Assembly: GCA_035294005.1 (NCBI GenBank)
Contig: DATGLT010000294.1
Coordinates: 1-64,000 of the forward strand
Direction of reading: 5' to 3'
Source of the DNA: JANXQE01 sp035294005
Lineage (GTDB): Bacteria > Verrucomicrobiota > Verrucomicrobiia > Limisphaerales > UBA8199
DNA length: 64,000 nt
Below the pieces are notes generated by a model that was not told the origin of the DNA, searched no databases, and saw only the letters and a list, made by a program, of their open reading frames with translations. Of this stretch, positions 17,453 to 26,828 are shown in pieces; within the stretch, counting starts at the first letter, position 1, and each line of letters opens with the position of its first letter. Both the position numbers and the translations under genes were made by a program.

Positions 17453-18045
17453 AATGGCCGAAGGCGATCCAGCGGACGCATGTCGCCGACGCCTGCAGTT
17501 AGTTAGTACCAGGCCTGCGAACCTTGGGCTGGGCGAGGATTTCTTGCGCTGCAGTCGAGGCGTGCGCACTCACTATACAGCGCCATCCCCAGTCGCAATC
17601 CACGTCAGCGCCCCATTGCTGCACTGGACCTTGGGGCTCGTGTGCCGCACTTAACTTAGCGGCGTCTCGGCAGAGCGCCGCACTTTGGTCCCCAACGCAT
17701 CGGAGCCGAAGGGGTTAAACCGGACCGCCGAGCAGTGCGTCTGGGTCTCGCAAGCGGGCTCTGCTCCAATGGTGAGTTCGTTGCCTTCCACCGAAATCTC
17801 AAGCCTTCCCTTTCCTGGTTAAAGTGGGATCAAATTTCAAAACCGACACGCGCCTTTTCACCACGTTTTTGAGATGGGCGTTTTGCCCCGCAATGCGACA
17901 CAACTCCAAAACGATTTCCGAGGCTGGAACCGCTATCGAGAGAACCGATAGTGAACAAATTTTATCGATTAACGCTGACGCGGGTCGTCGCGGTAAGGTC
18001 CGGGTGCAATCAGGAAACATTAACGTAACAAACACTTTGACTACT
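17453..18045. other. Non-coding stretch, nothing recognised
   Basis: About 590 bases between the small conserved protein and the FHA gene. Short open frames here (for example 17454-17654) show no protein-like pattern. The frame of the FHA gene stays open back to 17824, but that part has no domain sequence. No tRNA, CRISPR or terminator was seen. Confidence 0.4.
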
Positions 18046-18645
18046 ATGGCAAAACTCCTGTGCAAAACCTCGGGGACGGAATTTCGAGCTGCGGAACTCA
18101 AGCCCGGCGTCAACCGGCTTGGCCGCTCGCCTGAAAACGACCTTCATCTCAATCACCTTTCGGTCTCGTCCAACCACTGCGAAATCATCCTGGATTGCAG
18201 CCGGGTTTCGGTGCGCGACTGCGGTTCAACCAATGGAACGTTCCTGGATGGTAACCCCGTGCGGGAGGCGGTGTTGCTGGCGGGCCAAACGTTGCGCGTC
18301 GGGGAGGTCGAGTTGCTGGTCGTCGACACTCAGCCGTCGGTAACAATTCCAAGATTTGACTGCCGAATTGGAGCGGTGCCGGCGCTTCTTCCACACGGGG
18401 GATTGTCTTGCCGGCACCATCGGGGCAATGAACTGGTCTATTCATGCCAACATTGCGGCGAACTCTTGTGTGAACATTGCATTCACCTGCTGCGCCGCCG
18501 CGGAGGGAAGCTCTTGCGGCTTTGCCCCCGTTGCAGTTATCCCGTTGAATTGATTGGAGGGCAAAAGCAGGTCAAAAAGTCGTTTCTGAAGCGGTTGTTT
18601 GAAACGACGCGCATGTTCTTCTCCCACCGGACGACGCGCAACTAA
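18046..18645 (+). CDS. FHA-domain protein with C-terminal zinc-binding cysteine cluster
   Basis: A 199-residue protein starting at ATG 18046 (MAKLLCKTSGTEF). Residues 1-90 form a forkhead-associated (FHA) phosphothreonine-binding domain with the conserved GRSPENDLHL, SVSSNHCEI and DCGSTNGTFLDGNPV. Residues about 120-175 hold a B-box/zinc-ribbon-like cluster: CRHH, CQHCGELLCEHC, then LCPRC. The C-terminus is basic (KKSFLKRLFETTRMFF), perhaps membrane- or nucleic-acid-facing. It probably docks onto a Ser/Thr-phosphorylated partner; no kinase gene is nearby. It is convergent with the GH32 gene. Confidence 0.82.
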   Translation: MAKLLCKTSGTEFRAAELKPGVNRLGRSPENDLHLNHLSVSSNHCEIILDCSRVSVRDCGSTNGTFLDGNPVREAVLLAGQTLRVGEVELLVVDTQPSVTIPRFDCRIGAVPALLPHGGLSCRHHRGNELVYSCQHCGELLCEHCIHLLRRRGGKLLRLCPRCSYPVELIGGQKQVKKSFLKRLFETTRMFFSHRTTRN

Positions 18646-18665
18646 TACGAATGCATCCCTCTCAG

Positions 18666-20135
18666 CTACCAAATTGTTCTCATCGGCCAGGCTTTCGCGA
18701 GCTTCAGGGTGGCCCGGCCGCCCTCGGAGCGAACCAGCAACTCCGAGTCGGCAGCCAACGGTGAGATTGTTTTCGTCACCCATTCTTTTTCATTGGCCAC
18801 AACCTCGAGAACGGAGCGGTCCACAAAAATCCTGAGCTCGCCATTCTTTCCATGCCCGCGAAGCCAGCGCGCCGGTGCGGTTTCCTTCCCCACGGTGAGT
18901 CCCTCCGGCCCACAGTGGATTGTGACTGGGCTTGATTCGGCTGCACGGGGTTTGAGCTCGATGACCAGTGCTTTCGCGTTTCCAAAATCAAGGTTCAGGA
19001 GAATCTCAAGGCTGCCCGCACCTGGCAAAGACAGCCTTTGCGCGCTGTCTGCCAACGCGAGGTTTCGCCAGGCCGCTTGCGGGCCGCGGAGCGCTGCTAA
19101 CTCAGGCGCGGGGCGTTGCCGCAGCTCGCCGTCAGGATCGATGCTCAGACGCCTTGGCAAGGACAGGCAACCGTTCCAGCCGTGGCCGCCGGGAAACCCG
19201 TTGATCCAGCCCCAGGTGATGCGGTTGCCGTTGTCCAACAGCATGGTATTGGGCGCGTAGAAATTGGGGCCGTAATCGACGAGACCTTGCTTGCGCTGGG
19301 TGAACCGGCACGATTTCAAATCAAAATCTCCGATGAAGTATTGCACTTTGCCGTAGGGCGAAACGAACAGCACCCACTGGTTGCCGAGCCGGAAGAAATT
19401 CGGACATTCCGCCGTGGGCGCGTCCGGAATTTTGAACAGGACTCCTTGATACCGCCATTGAGTTAACTCGCGATTTTGGGCCTCATAAATATTGACCGCG
19501 GCTTCTCCTTGCCTGGCGATGTGCCCGCCGGTAACCAGAAAAGTTCTGCCGGCCTCGTGAAACACGAATGGGTCCCTCCAATCATAAATTTTTTTGTCAC
19601 CGTGCAGCGCTTCTGAAAGGACGGGATTAGCGGTTGATCTTTGCCAGCGAATCAAATCCGTGTCGCCAACGGCCGCCCATTGCTCAGCATGGTCAAACGC
19701 GGATTTGCCGATTGCGATGCTGGTGTAGAAAATCATCGGCTGCCTCGCTCTGTTGAGGGTGCAACAGCCCGACCAGACTGCTTCCTCTCCCCGGTCGTTC
19801 AAAGGGGCGAGAGCGATCGGCAAGTGCTCCCACTTCGCAAGGTCGCGGCTCCTCACGTGGCCCCAGTATTTCGTCCCGTCTTTATCACTGTACGGGTGTA
19901 GTTGGTAAAACAGGTGGTAGTAACCATTGTGAAAGATCGGGCCGTTCGGATCATTGATCCATTGGGCGGGCGCAGTGACGTGGAAAATCGGGTGGGCAGG
20001 GTCGGCTTGAGCCTGTGGGGTGGCTGCCTGAACGGCGGCCGCGGCGCGGGTCAAAGCTCCCTCACCGGTTTCGCCGTACGCGCCGATTGGGCTCAGAAAT
20101 GCCGCCAGCAAGAGGAATCCGGGAGAACAGCGCAT
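18666..20135 (-). CDS. Secreted GH32 fructan hydrolase (levanase/invertase type)
   Basis: A 489-residue exported enzyme starting at ATG 20135, giving the signal peptide MRCSPGFLLLAAFLSPIGAYG; the frame runs further upstream without leader-like sequence. It has a five-bladed propeller with the GH32 triad: Asp62 (WINDPNG, nucleophile), Asp188 (DWRDPF, transition-state stabiliser) and Glu243 (AECPNFF, acid/base). The C-terminal beta-sandwich (about 345-489) has IFVDRSVLEVVAN. It hydrolyses beta-fructosides such as levan, inulin or sucrose. It follows the M14 peptidase gene by 56 bases on the same strand. No sugar transporter or fructokinase is near. Confidence 0.92.
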   Translation of the reverse strand: MRCSPGFLLLAAFLSPIGAYGETGEGALTRAAAAVQAATPQAQADPAHPIFHVTAPAQWINDPNGPIFHNGYYHLFYQLHPYSDKDGTKYWGHVRSRDLAKWEHLPIALAPLNDRGEEAVWSGCCTLNRARQPMIFYTSIAIGKSAFDHAEQWAAVGDTDLIRWQRSTANPVLSEALHGDKKIYDWRDPFVFHEAGRTFLVTGGHIARQGEAAVNIYEAQNRELTQWRYQGVLFKIPDAPTAECPNFFRLGNQWVLFVSPYGKVQYFIGDFDLKSCRFTQRKQGLVDYGPNFYAPNTMLLDNGNRITWGWINGFPGGHGWNGCLSLPRRLSIDPDGELRQRPAPELAALRGPQAAWRNLALADSAQRLSLPGAGSLEILLNLDFGNAKALVIELKPRAAESSPVTIHCGPEGLTVGKETAPARWLRGHGKNGELRIFVDRSVLEVVANEKEWVTKTISPLAADSELLVRSEGGRATLKLAKAWPMRTIW

Positions 20136-20191
20136 TGGGAAGAAATATTCGAGTCGCCACGCGGAATAAAGAGTAATGATAAGGAACGGAA

Positions 20192-21487
20192 TCAGGGCAG
20201 GTGTTCGTCGAAATAATCGGAAAAGACTCTCACCAGGCCAGCCCCGTACTCTCGCCAATGGGCGGCGGAAGGGTAGTCGTTCAATCCCGCGATCCAATTG
20301 CAGTTGAATTCATGAACGGCAGCGTAGACGCCAAAGCGCTCGAGCCAGCCTTCTCCCAACGAGCCCGGGTTACGGAAGTTTGCCCCGGTGCTGCCTTCGG
20401 TAAACCAGGTGTCTTTGCGAAGAAACCTTTCCAATCTGGCCATGTGTTCCAGGTAAGGCTGCAGGCGGGGACCTTCAAGGCGGCTTAGCTGCAGCAGTCC
20501 CGCTCCGTCATTGTGCAGTTCCAGGGCGACTTCCGGTGCAAGGCCCGCGTGGACCATGGATTCCAGCCATTGCTCAAGTGCATGGTTTTCGGGGGCGGTC
20601 AGAGGGTCCGCCGGTTTGTCCCAGCCGCGGTTGAGGTCTTTGCCAAGCAGGTTGAACCGGGTGCGCCCGCGGGCCACGCCGTCTTTGTTGGCCATAGGCA
20701 GAACGTACGCGCAAAATAGCCGACGCGACTCGCGGACCGAATCATCTGTATCCAGCATCCGCTGGATGAATCCCTGGATGACCCAGCTTGTCCCCGCTTC
20801 CCACGGGTGAGCGCGAGCCCGTAAAAAAACCCGATGGGCCGCGTTGGGATCGCCGATGCGGACGATTTCCAACGGCCTGCCTTCTACCGTCCTGCCAATC
20901 GTTTTGATTTCAACCAGTGCATTGGTGCGGATACGTTCCAGGAGCTTCTTGAGGTCCGAGAGGCGGTACGGTTCGACCCTGGCAACAAACAGCCTTGGCG
21001 AGGGCATCGTGACTTTAAGTATGATCCGGTTGCCCGGCAGCGCTGACAAAGAAACGGGCTTCCAGTTCACGGCGTCCGGCGAAATAAAGGCGGTCTTCAA
21101 TTCGCGGGCGATTGAGCCCGGCTGCCGATTCCAGATGTTATCCAGGTTCTGAAATTCTAAAGTCAGTTGGGTGCCTGTCCGGGCGCTGATCATGAAGTGG
21201 AAATGCCCGGCCGCCCTGTTGACGGATGAACGCTCGTTATCATAGACGAGATGGACGTTAACCGTGGAATCCTGGCCGAAATCGTACCAAAGAGGCGAAG
21301 CATTCTCGAAGCTGGTATCAATGAACTCAAACCCATCTGGCGGGTTCGGAATCGAAGTTGCCGCTGTGACTGGAGAATTAGCAGGCGCAACCGCATCGCC
21401 GCCAAATGCGCATAATTCCAAACAGGTGCCGCTTCCAATGACCAGGAAGGAAGTCAGCGTTAGACCTCGCCAGGCGAATTTGCTCAT
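20192..21487 (-). CDS. Secreted M14-family zinc carboxypeptidase
   Basis: A 431-residue exported peptidase from ATG 21487 (signal peptide MSKFAWRGLTLTSFLVIGSG). The N-terminal 150 residues form a beta-sandwich domain as in cytosolic-carboxypeptidase-like M14D proteins. The catalytic domain follows: zinc ligands His and Glu in RAHPWEAG, the third His in LELHND, and a catalytic Glu in VHEFN. Substrate-binding Arg/Asn may be in GKDLNRGWDKP. It removes C-terminal residues from peptides. Gene order suggests it is cotranscribed with the GH32 gene downstream, though the substrates differ. Confidence 0.88.
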   Translation of the reverse strand: MSKFAWRGLTLTSFLVIGSGTCLELCAFGGDAVAPANSPVTAATSIPNPPDGFEFIDTSFENASPLWYDFGQDSTVNVHLVYDNERSSVNRAAGHFHFMISARTGTQLTLEFQNLDNIWNRQPGSIARELKTAFISPDAVNWKPVSLSALPGNRIILKVTMPSPRLFVARVEPYRLSDLKKLLERIRTNALVEIKTIGRTVEGRPLEIVRIGDPNAAHRVFLRARAHPWEAGTSWVIQGFIQRMLDTDDSVRESRRLFCAYVLPMANKDGVARGRTRFNLLGKDLNRGWDKPADPLTAPENHALEQWLESMVHAGLAPEVALELHNDGAGLLQLSRLEGPRLQPYLEHMARLERFLRKDTWFTEGSTGANFRNPGSLGEGWLERFGVYAAVHEFNCNWIAGLNDYPSAAHWREYGAGLVRVFSDYFDEHLP

Positions 21488-21618
21488 GCACGTGGCCGGC
21501 CCCGAGAGACCGGCTGGCGGCAAGTCTGCCACAGACAACGAGCACAGGACAGGGGATTGGAGGCGGGCCGTTGCTTTTCCTCCGTGCAATCCGGAACTTC
21601 GGCGGTTAAAACACAAAG

Positions 21619-22362
21619 ATGTATGTGGTTGGCATTATTCCGGCCCGGTATGCCTCGACGCGCTTTCCCGCAAAGCCGCTCGCTTTAATCGGCGGCACGC
21701 CTTTGGTGTGCCGGGTTGTCGAGCGATGCAAGAAAGCGGGATCGCTGTCCGAAGTTATCGTCGCCACGGACGATGAACGGATCGCAGCGGCAGTCGGGAC
21801 CCTGTGCCGGGTTGAGATGACCGGCGCACACCATCCGACGGGGTCGGATCGGATCGCGGAAGTGGCGCAGCGAGTCGCCTGCGACGCGGTGGTTAATATC
21901 CAGGGCGACGAACCGCTGATTGACCCGGCCGCCATTGATGCGGTCGCCGGGGCCTTGCGCAACGCCGAAATGTCCACTGCGGCAACGGCCATTCACAACC
22001 GCGAAGATTACGAAAACCCCAATGTCGTAAAAGTCGTTGTCAACCGAATAGGCAACGCTCTATACTTTTCGCGGCGCACAATTCCGTATCTGCGCGATGC
22101 CGCCAGTAGTTCGGTGAGCGAACAGTTGGCGGCGTTTCCATTTTTGAAACACCTTGGCATTTATGGTTACCGCCGGGAAACATTGTTGCGTTTGGTGCGC
22201 AGCCCGGCGTCACCGCTCGAGCAAGCGGAAAAGCTCGAACAACTGCGCGCGCTCGAGAACGGCATATCCATCGCGGTGGTCCGGGTTGACTATGACAGCG
22301 TGGGCGTTGATGTCCCCTCTGACGTCGCGCGCGTCGAGCAACTGTTGAATAAAGCCACATGA
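21619..22362 (+). CDS. kdsB: 3-deoxy-manno-octulosonate cytidylyltransferase
   Basis: A 247-residue CMP-Kdo synthetase, using CTP to activate Kdo for lipid A core assembly. Signatures are IIPARYASTRFPAKPLALIGG, TDDERIAAAV, THHPTGSDR-like (GAHHPTGSDRIAEV), NIQGDEPLI and HLGIYGYRRE. Length fits the family. The stop codon overlaps the pyrG start in ATGA (22359-22362), so the consumer and producer of CTP are translationally coupled. It supports a lipopolysaccharide-bearing outer membrane. Confidence 0.96.
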   Translation: MYVVGIIPARYASTRFPAKPLALIGGTPLVCRVVERCKKAGSLSEVIVATDDERIAAAVGTLCRVEMTGAHHPTGSDRIAEVAQRVACDAVVNIQGDEPLIDPAAIDAVAGALRNAEMSTAATAIHNREDYENPNVVKVVVNRIGNALYFSRRTIPYLRDAASSSVSEQLAAFPFLKHLGIYGYRRETLLRLVRSPASPLEQAEKLEQLRALENGISIAVVRVDYDSVGVDVPSDVARVEQLLNKAT

Positions 22363-23966
22363 AATACATCTTTGTCACTGGCGGCGTTGTTTCCTCGCTC
22401 GGGAAAGGGCTGACCGCAGCCTCGCTCGGGACGTTGCTCGAAAACCGCGGACTCAAGGTGGTGCTGCAGAAGTTTGATCCGTATCTCAACGTGGACCCGG
22501 GCACGATGAATCCTTATCAGCACGGGGAAGTTTACGTGCTCGATGATGGAGCGGAAACAGACCTCGATTTGGGGCATTACGAGCGTTTTACCAATTGCCA
22601 GCTGACCCGGCTCAATAACCTGACCAGCGGCCAGGTTTATCAAACGGTTCTCAACAATGAGCGCGAGGGCAAGTATTTGGGCAAAACCGTCCAGGTGATT
22701 CCCCACGTGACAAACGAGATTCAAAACCGGATCCATAAGCTGGCCGAGACAACCAAAGCCGACGTCATTATCACTGAAATCGGCGGCACGACCGGGGACA
22801 TCGAGGGGTTGCCCTTCCTGGAAGCAATTCGTGAATTCGCGTTGGAAGTCGGATCCCACAACGCCCTTTTCCTTCATGTCACCTACGTGCCTTTCATCAA
22901 AGCGGCAGGAGAACTTAAGACCAAACCCACGCAACAGTCGGTCGCTAAACTGCGCGAAATCGGAATCGCCCCGCATATCCTGGTTTGCCGCTGCGAAAAG
23001 CCGCTCGACAAGGATCTGCGCCGAAAGATTTCCGTGTTCTGCAACGTCCCCTTCGAGGCTGTGATCGAGGAAAAAGATGTCGACCACAGCATCTACGAAG
23101 TGCCCCTCATGTTGCAGCGGGAGCGAGTCGACGACCTGGTTTGCCGGCAATTGCACCTGGATACTCCCACGCCGGACATGGCACACTGGCAGGAAATCCT
23201 GCGCAAAATCATTGCTCCCCAGCGCCGGGTGCGGATTGGTGTAGTGGGCAAATACATTGAATTGCAGGACGCCTACAAATCCGTTTACGAGGCGATCATA
23301 CATGGCGGCGTCGCGAACGATTGCGGCGTCGAGATCCAGAAAGTCGACGCTGAGGAGATTGAGCGCGAAGGCCCGGAAAAGCTTTTGAAAGGTTTGGGCG
23401 GGGTGCTGGTGCCGGGAGGTTTTGGAGAGCGGGGCATCGAGGGAAAAATCCATGCGGCGCGATATGCGCGCGAAAATAATCTGCCTTACCTGGGCCTGTG
23501 CCTCGGGATGCAGATCGCGACGATTGAGTTCGCCCGGAACGTGCTGAAACTCCCCAAGGCGCACTCAACCGAGTTTGATCCCAACACACCCGACCCGGTT
23601 ATCGCGATGCTGGATGAGCAAACCAAGGTGACCAGGAAAGGCGGAACCATGCGCCTTGGAGCCCAACCGTGTCAGCTCGTCGTCGGAACCAGGGCCGCCC
23701 GCCTGTACGGAGCTTTCGTCGTTAAGGAAAGGCACCGGCACCGTTACGAGTTCAATAACGCTTACCGCGAGGGATTCACCAAAGCAGGTTTTGTTTTTAG
23801 TGGATTTACGCCGGACGGAAAGCTGGTCGAGGTCATTGAACTTGCCAATCACCCGTTCTTCATCGCCAGCCAGTTTCATCCCGAATTCCATAGCAAACCG
23901 CATCAACCTCACCCCCTATTCAAGGGTTTCATCGCAGCGGCCCACGTGCATAGCCACGGACGTTAG
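22359..23966 (+). CDS. pyrG: CTP synthase
   Basis: A 535-residue enzyme that aminates UTP to CTP with glutamine. The N-terminal synthetase domain (1-265) begins KYIFVTGGVVSSLGKGLTAA and includes TEIGGTTGDIEGLPF. The C-terminal class I glutamine amidotransferase domain (about 290-535) has the nucleophile Cys in LGLCLGMQ (about residue 382) and the His/Glu pair in SQFHPEFHS. Full family length. It is coupled to kdsB by a four-base overlap. Confidence 0.98.
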   Translation: MKYIFVTGGVVSSLGKGLTAASLGTLLENRGLKVVLQKFDPYLNVDPGTMNPYQHGEVYVLDDGAETDLDLGHYERFTNCQLTRLNNLTSGQVYQTVLNNEREGKYLGKTVQVIPHVTNEIQNRIHKLAETTKADVIITEIGGTTGDIEGLPFLEAIREFALEVGSHNALFLHVTYVPFIKAAGELKTKPTQQSVAKLREIGIAPHILVCRCEKPLDKDLRRKISVFCNVPFEAVIEEKDVDHSIYEVPLMLQRERVDDLVCRQLHLDTPTPDMAHWQEILRKIIAPQRRVRIGVVGKYIELQDAYKSVYEAIIHGGVANDCGVEIQKVDAEEIEREGPEKLLKGLGGVLVPGGFGERGIEGKIHAARYARENNLPYLGLCLGMQIATIEFARNVLKLPKAHSTEFDPNTPDPVIAMLDEQTKVTRKGGTMRLGAQPCQLVVGTRAARLYGAFVVKERHRHRYEFNNAYREGFTKAGFVFSGFTPDGKLVEVIELANHPFFIASQFHPEFHSKPHQPHPLFKGFIAAAHVHSHGR

Positions 23967-24029
23967 AGGCCCCGCCACGGCGCCGCGCTTCGCAACCCGA
24001 CTCTTTATCACCCCTCAACCTGACAGGGC

Positions 24030-25316
24030 ATGTCTTACTCGGATGCAGTTCGTTTCCTTTATGAGTTGCGCTGGTTCGGCGCGAAATTTGGCCTGCAAAA
24101 CACCTTCCGGCTGGCCGAGCTCGCGGGCAACCCGCAAAAAAAGCTCCGCTTCATTCACGTCGCCGGCACAAACGGTAAAGGCTCCACCTGCGCCATGCTC
24201 GAGAGCATTTACCGCCATGCCGGCTTAAGGGTCGGCCTTTTTACTTCGCCACACCTGGTCGCCTTTTGCGAACGCATTCAGGTCAATCGCAGGTTCATCC
24301 CGGAAGATGAAGTGGCCCGGCTCGTTGCCGCTATCAAACCTCTGCTGAGTCAATTCTCCAATGATCAACATCCTACCTTCTTCGAAGTGGTCACGGTCAT
24401 GGCCCTGCTCTATTTCGCGGCGCAAAACTGCGATTTGGTCATTTGGGAAACCGGTCTCGGCGGTCGCCTCGACGCAACAAACATCGTCCAACCCATCGCC
24501 AGCGTCATCACCAACATACAATACGATCACCAGAAATACCTCGGCGAATCCCTCGCCAGCATTGCAGGTGAAAAGGCCGGAATCATCAAACCCGGGGTGC
24601 CCTCGGTGACTGGGACGGAAGCGCCCGAGGCACTGGCCGTCCTGACCCAAACCGCGGCTCAAGTGCGGTCGCCCCTGACAATTGTCCGCCCCGAAGAAGC
24701 CCGCCGGGCACCGCTCGATGCCATCCACCTGCCTCTTCTGGGCGATCACCAAAAAATGAACGCCGCCGTCGCCCTCGCAACGGTCCGGGTTCTCCAGCAG
24801 CAGATCCCCATCGACGACGAGACAATTCAAATCGGGCTAAGCAGGGTTCAGTGGGCCGGACGCTTGCAGGTCGTAACTCGCGCTTCAGGTCAAAAAATTC
24901 TCCTCGACGCGGCCCATAACATGGGCGGCGCCGAGAGCTTTGCCGCGGCCCTCAAGGGCTATTTCGCGGGAATGAGGCCTCTTCTTATCCTCGGAATCCT
25001 GCAGGATAAAGATTGGCAGCACATGTGCCGAATCCTCGCGCCGCTGTCCGACCATATCCTCCTGGTGCCAGTTCATAGCGAACGCAGTGCCGAACCGCAC
25101 GGCCTTGCGGAGGTTTGCCGCATGGCCAATCCACAGAGCCGGGTTGAGGAGTGTTCCGGCTTACCCGATGCTTTGGCCAAAGTGTCGGAAGCCGGTTTTG
25201 TGGCCATCGTCGGCTCCCTTTACCTGGTCGGTGAAGCCATGGAGGTCCTGCACCTGACGGCAGGTCAACGCGAAGGAGAAAGAAGCCTTAACGAATGGAG
25301 CGTCCGCCAGGGGTAA
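24030..25316 (+). CDS. folC: Bifunctional folylpolyglutamate/dihydrofolate synthase
   Basis: A 428-residue Mur-ligase-family enzyme that adds glutamate to dihydropteroate and to folates. The ATP loop is HVAGTNGKGSTCAMLESI; next comes GLFTSPHLVAFCERI, then ETGLGGRLDATN, and a C-terminal ligase domain with LDAAHNMGGAESF and LILGILQDKDW. Length and motifs are normal. Its 3' end overlaps the HAD gene by 22 bases. It lies 63 bases after pyrG, possibly in the same transcript. Confidence 0.96.
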   Translation: MSYSDAVRFLYELRWFGAKFGLQNTFRLAELAGNPQKKLRFIHVAGTNGKGSTCAMLESIYRHAGLRVGLFTSPHLVAFCERIQVNRRFIPEDEVARLVAAIKPLLSQFSNDQHPTFFEVVTVMALLYFAAQNCDLVIWETGLGGRLDATNIVQPIASVITNIQYDHQKYLGESLASIAGEKAGIIKPGVPSVTGTEAPEALAVLTQTAAQVRSPLTIVRPEEARRAPLDAIHLPLLGDHQKMNAAVALATVRVLQQQIPIDDETIQIGLSRVQWAGRLQVVTRASGQKILLDAAHNMGGAESFAAALKGYFAGMRPLLILGILQDKDWQHMCRILAPLSDHILLVPVHSERSAEPHGLAEVCRMANPQSRVEECSGLPDALAKVSEAGFVAIVGSLYLVGEAMEVLHLTAGQREGERSLNEWSVRQG

Positions 25317-25999
25317 TAATAAAAGTGCCGCGCCCCCGCTTGCGTCCACTTGCTGCCGTAACGTTCGACGTAGGCGGCACCCTGATAGAGTGCCAGCCTT
25401 CAGTGGGCCACCTCTATGCCGAAGTCGCCGCGAGGCACGGGCACCCGGGTCTTTCCCCCGAATGGTTGAACGCAAACTTCAAAAAGGCCTGGCAGCAAGC
25501 CACCCGCTTCAGTCATACGCCGGCCGAATGGGCGGCCATTGTGGACGAAACATTTTGCGGCTCTGTCGAGCCCCCGCCCAGCAAATCATTTTTCCCACAA
25601 TTATATGACCGCTTTTCCGAACCCGACGCGTGGCACGTTTTCGAGGACGTCATGCCAATCCTGGAACACCTCAGGTCGAAAGGAGTGAAATTGGGAGTCA
25701 TTTCCAACTGGGATGACCGTTTGCGTCCTTTGCTTCGAAAACTCGGCCTGGAACCCTATTTCGATGTCATTACGGTTTCCTGCGAGCAGAATGCCTGCAA
25801 ACCAGCGCGGACGCTTTTTGAGAGGACTTGCGCCCTGCTCAAAACTGCTCCTGAAGACACAGCCCACGTCGGGGACAGCCTGGATATGGACGTGCGCGGA
25901 GCGGAAGCTGCCGGGTTGGCGGCTTTCTGGCTCAGACGGGGAGCGGCGTCGGCGGCTCCGGGCGTGATCGGGACTCTGCTGGAGCTGAATAAGATATGA
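25295..25999 (+). CDS. HAD-superfamily hydrolase (HDHD3-like)
   Basis: A 234-residue HAD protein with an alpha-helical cap. Motif I is FDVGGTLI: nucleophile Asp25 is kept, but the usual general-acid Asp two positions on is Gly27. Motif II is SNWDD, motif III the Lys of ACKPA, and motif IV GDSLDMDVRGA. Replacement of the second Asp occurs in HDHD3-like and some dehalogenase-like members and may lower phosphatase activity. The first 18 residues overlap folC and are basic and Pro-rich, so the true start may be slightly later. Substrate unknown. Confidence 0.85.
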   Translation: MERPPGVIIKVPRPRLRPLAAVTFDVGGTLIECQPSVGHLYAEVAARHGHPGLSPEWLNANFKKAWQQATRFSHTPAEWAAIVDETFCGSVEPPPSKSFFPQLYDRFSEPDAWHVFEDVMPILEHLRSKGVKLGVISNWDDRLRPLLRKLGLEPYFDVITVSCEQNACKPARTLFERTCALLKTAPEDTAHVGDSLDMDVRGAEAAGLAAFWLRRGAASAAPGVIGTLLELNKI

Positions 26000-26122
26000 T
26001 TACTTCTATTATAGGCCACGCTTAATATGAGTTTGGGTTCTTGACCTGCGCCGTCCTACCGGTAGATTCCTTTCGTTGCGCAGCCCGGCGGCCCGCTCCC
26101 CAGGGCACCGGTTCTTTGTCTC

Positions 26123-26827
26123 ATGAAGATAATTACGCATTTATTCGACTCGTCACTGGGCAAGAAGTACGTGATGGCAGTGACGGGGTTTCTTTTATTT
26201 TTGTTCGTGATCGGGCACCTGGTCGGAAATCTCCAGGTGTTTCTCGGGCCGGAGGCAATCAACCGGTACGGCCATTTCCTGCAGAGCAATTATGAGCTGG
26301 TCTGGCCGGCGCGAATCGCCCTGTTGGGGATTGTGGGGTTGCACATCTGGAGCGCCGCCAGGCTCTCGCTGGAAAATCGGGCAGCGCGGCCTGTGGCTTA
26401 TGCCACGTATACTCCGATTGGTTCGAGCTACGCTTCGCGTACGATGCTGATGAGCGGGCTGATCGTGCTGGTTTTCATCATCTACCACCTTCTGCATTTC
26501 ACCGTTCAGACCGAGTCGCTGAACTTTACGGGCCGGAATTTCACCGGGTTCATCGATCCGGAGAAGCGTCACGACATTTTTAAGATGATGATCGTTGGGT
26601 TCAACAACGGCTGGGTATCCGGGTTCTATATTCTCGGAATGGCCCTGTTGTGCCTGCACCTGAGCCATGGGTTGAGCAGCATGTTCCAATCCCTCGGTTG
26701 GAAAAACGACATTTACCGGCCGTTTTTGGACAAGGCAGCACGCGTCGTGGCTACGCTCATCTTCCTGGGCTACACCTCGATCCCGGTCGCTATCCTGTGC
26801 GGCTACGGAAAGGAGGCTTTGAAGTAA
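26123..26827 (+). CDS. sdhC: Succinate dehydrogenase/fumarate reductase cytochrome b subunit, type B
   Basis: A 234-residue membrane anchor with five helices, of the single-subunit diheme (b558, type B) class. Candidate axial His lie in FVIGHLVGN, IVGLHIWSA, YHLLHF and LCLHLSHGL. It binds quinone and passes electrons between the Fe-S subunit and the pool. Type B enzymes usually work with menaquinone, consistent with mqnE/mqnA at 9.9-12 kb. It is the first gene of sdhCAB; sdhA starts one base after its stop. Confidence 0.93.
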   Translation: MKIITHLFDSSLGKKYVMAVTGFLLFLFVIGHLVGNLQVFLGPEAINRYGHFLQSNYELVWPARIALLGIVGLHIWSAARLSLENRAARPVAYATYTPIGSSYASRTMLMSGLIVLVFIIYHLLHFTVQTESLNFTGRNFTGFIDPEKRHDIFKMMIVGFNNGWVSGFYILGMALLCLHLSHGLSSMFQSLGWKNDIYRPFLDKAARVVATLIFLGYTSIPVAILCGYGKEALK

Positions 26828-26828
26828 T

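Noticed and set aside
17454..17718. Short plus-strand frames after the small conserved protein
   Set aside because: Arg/Ser/Pro-rich low-information translations, overlapping in two frames, no ribosome binding site.
22290..23564. A 424-codon minus-strand open frame opposite pyrG
   Set aside because: Antisense shadow of an unmistakable CTP synthase.
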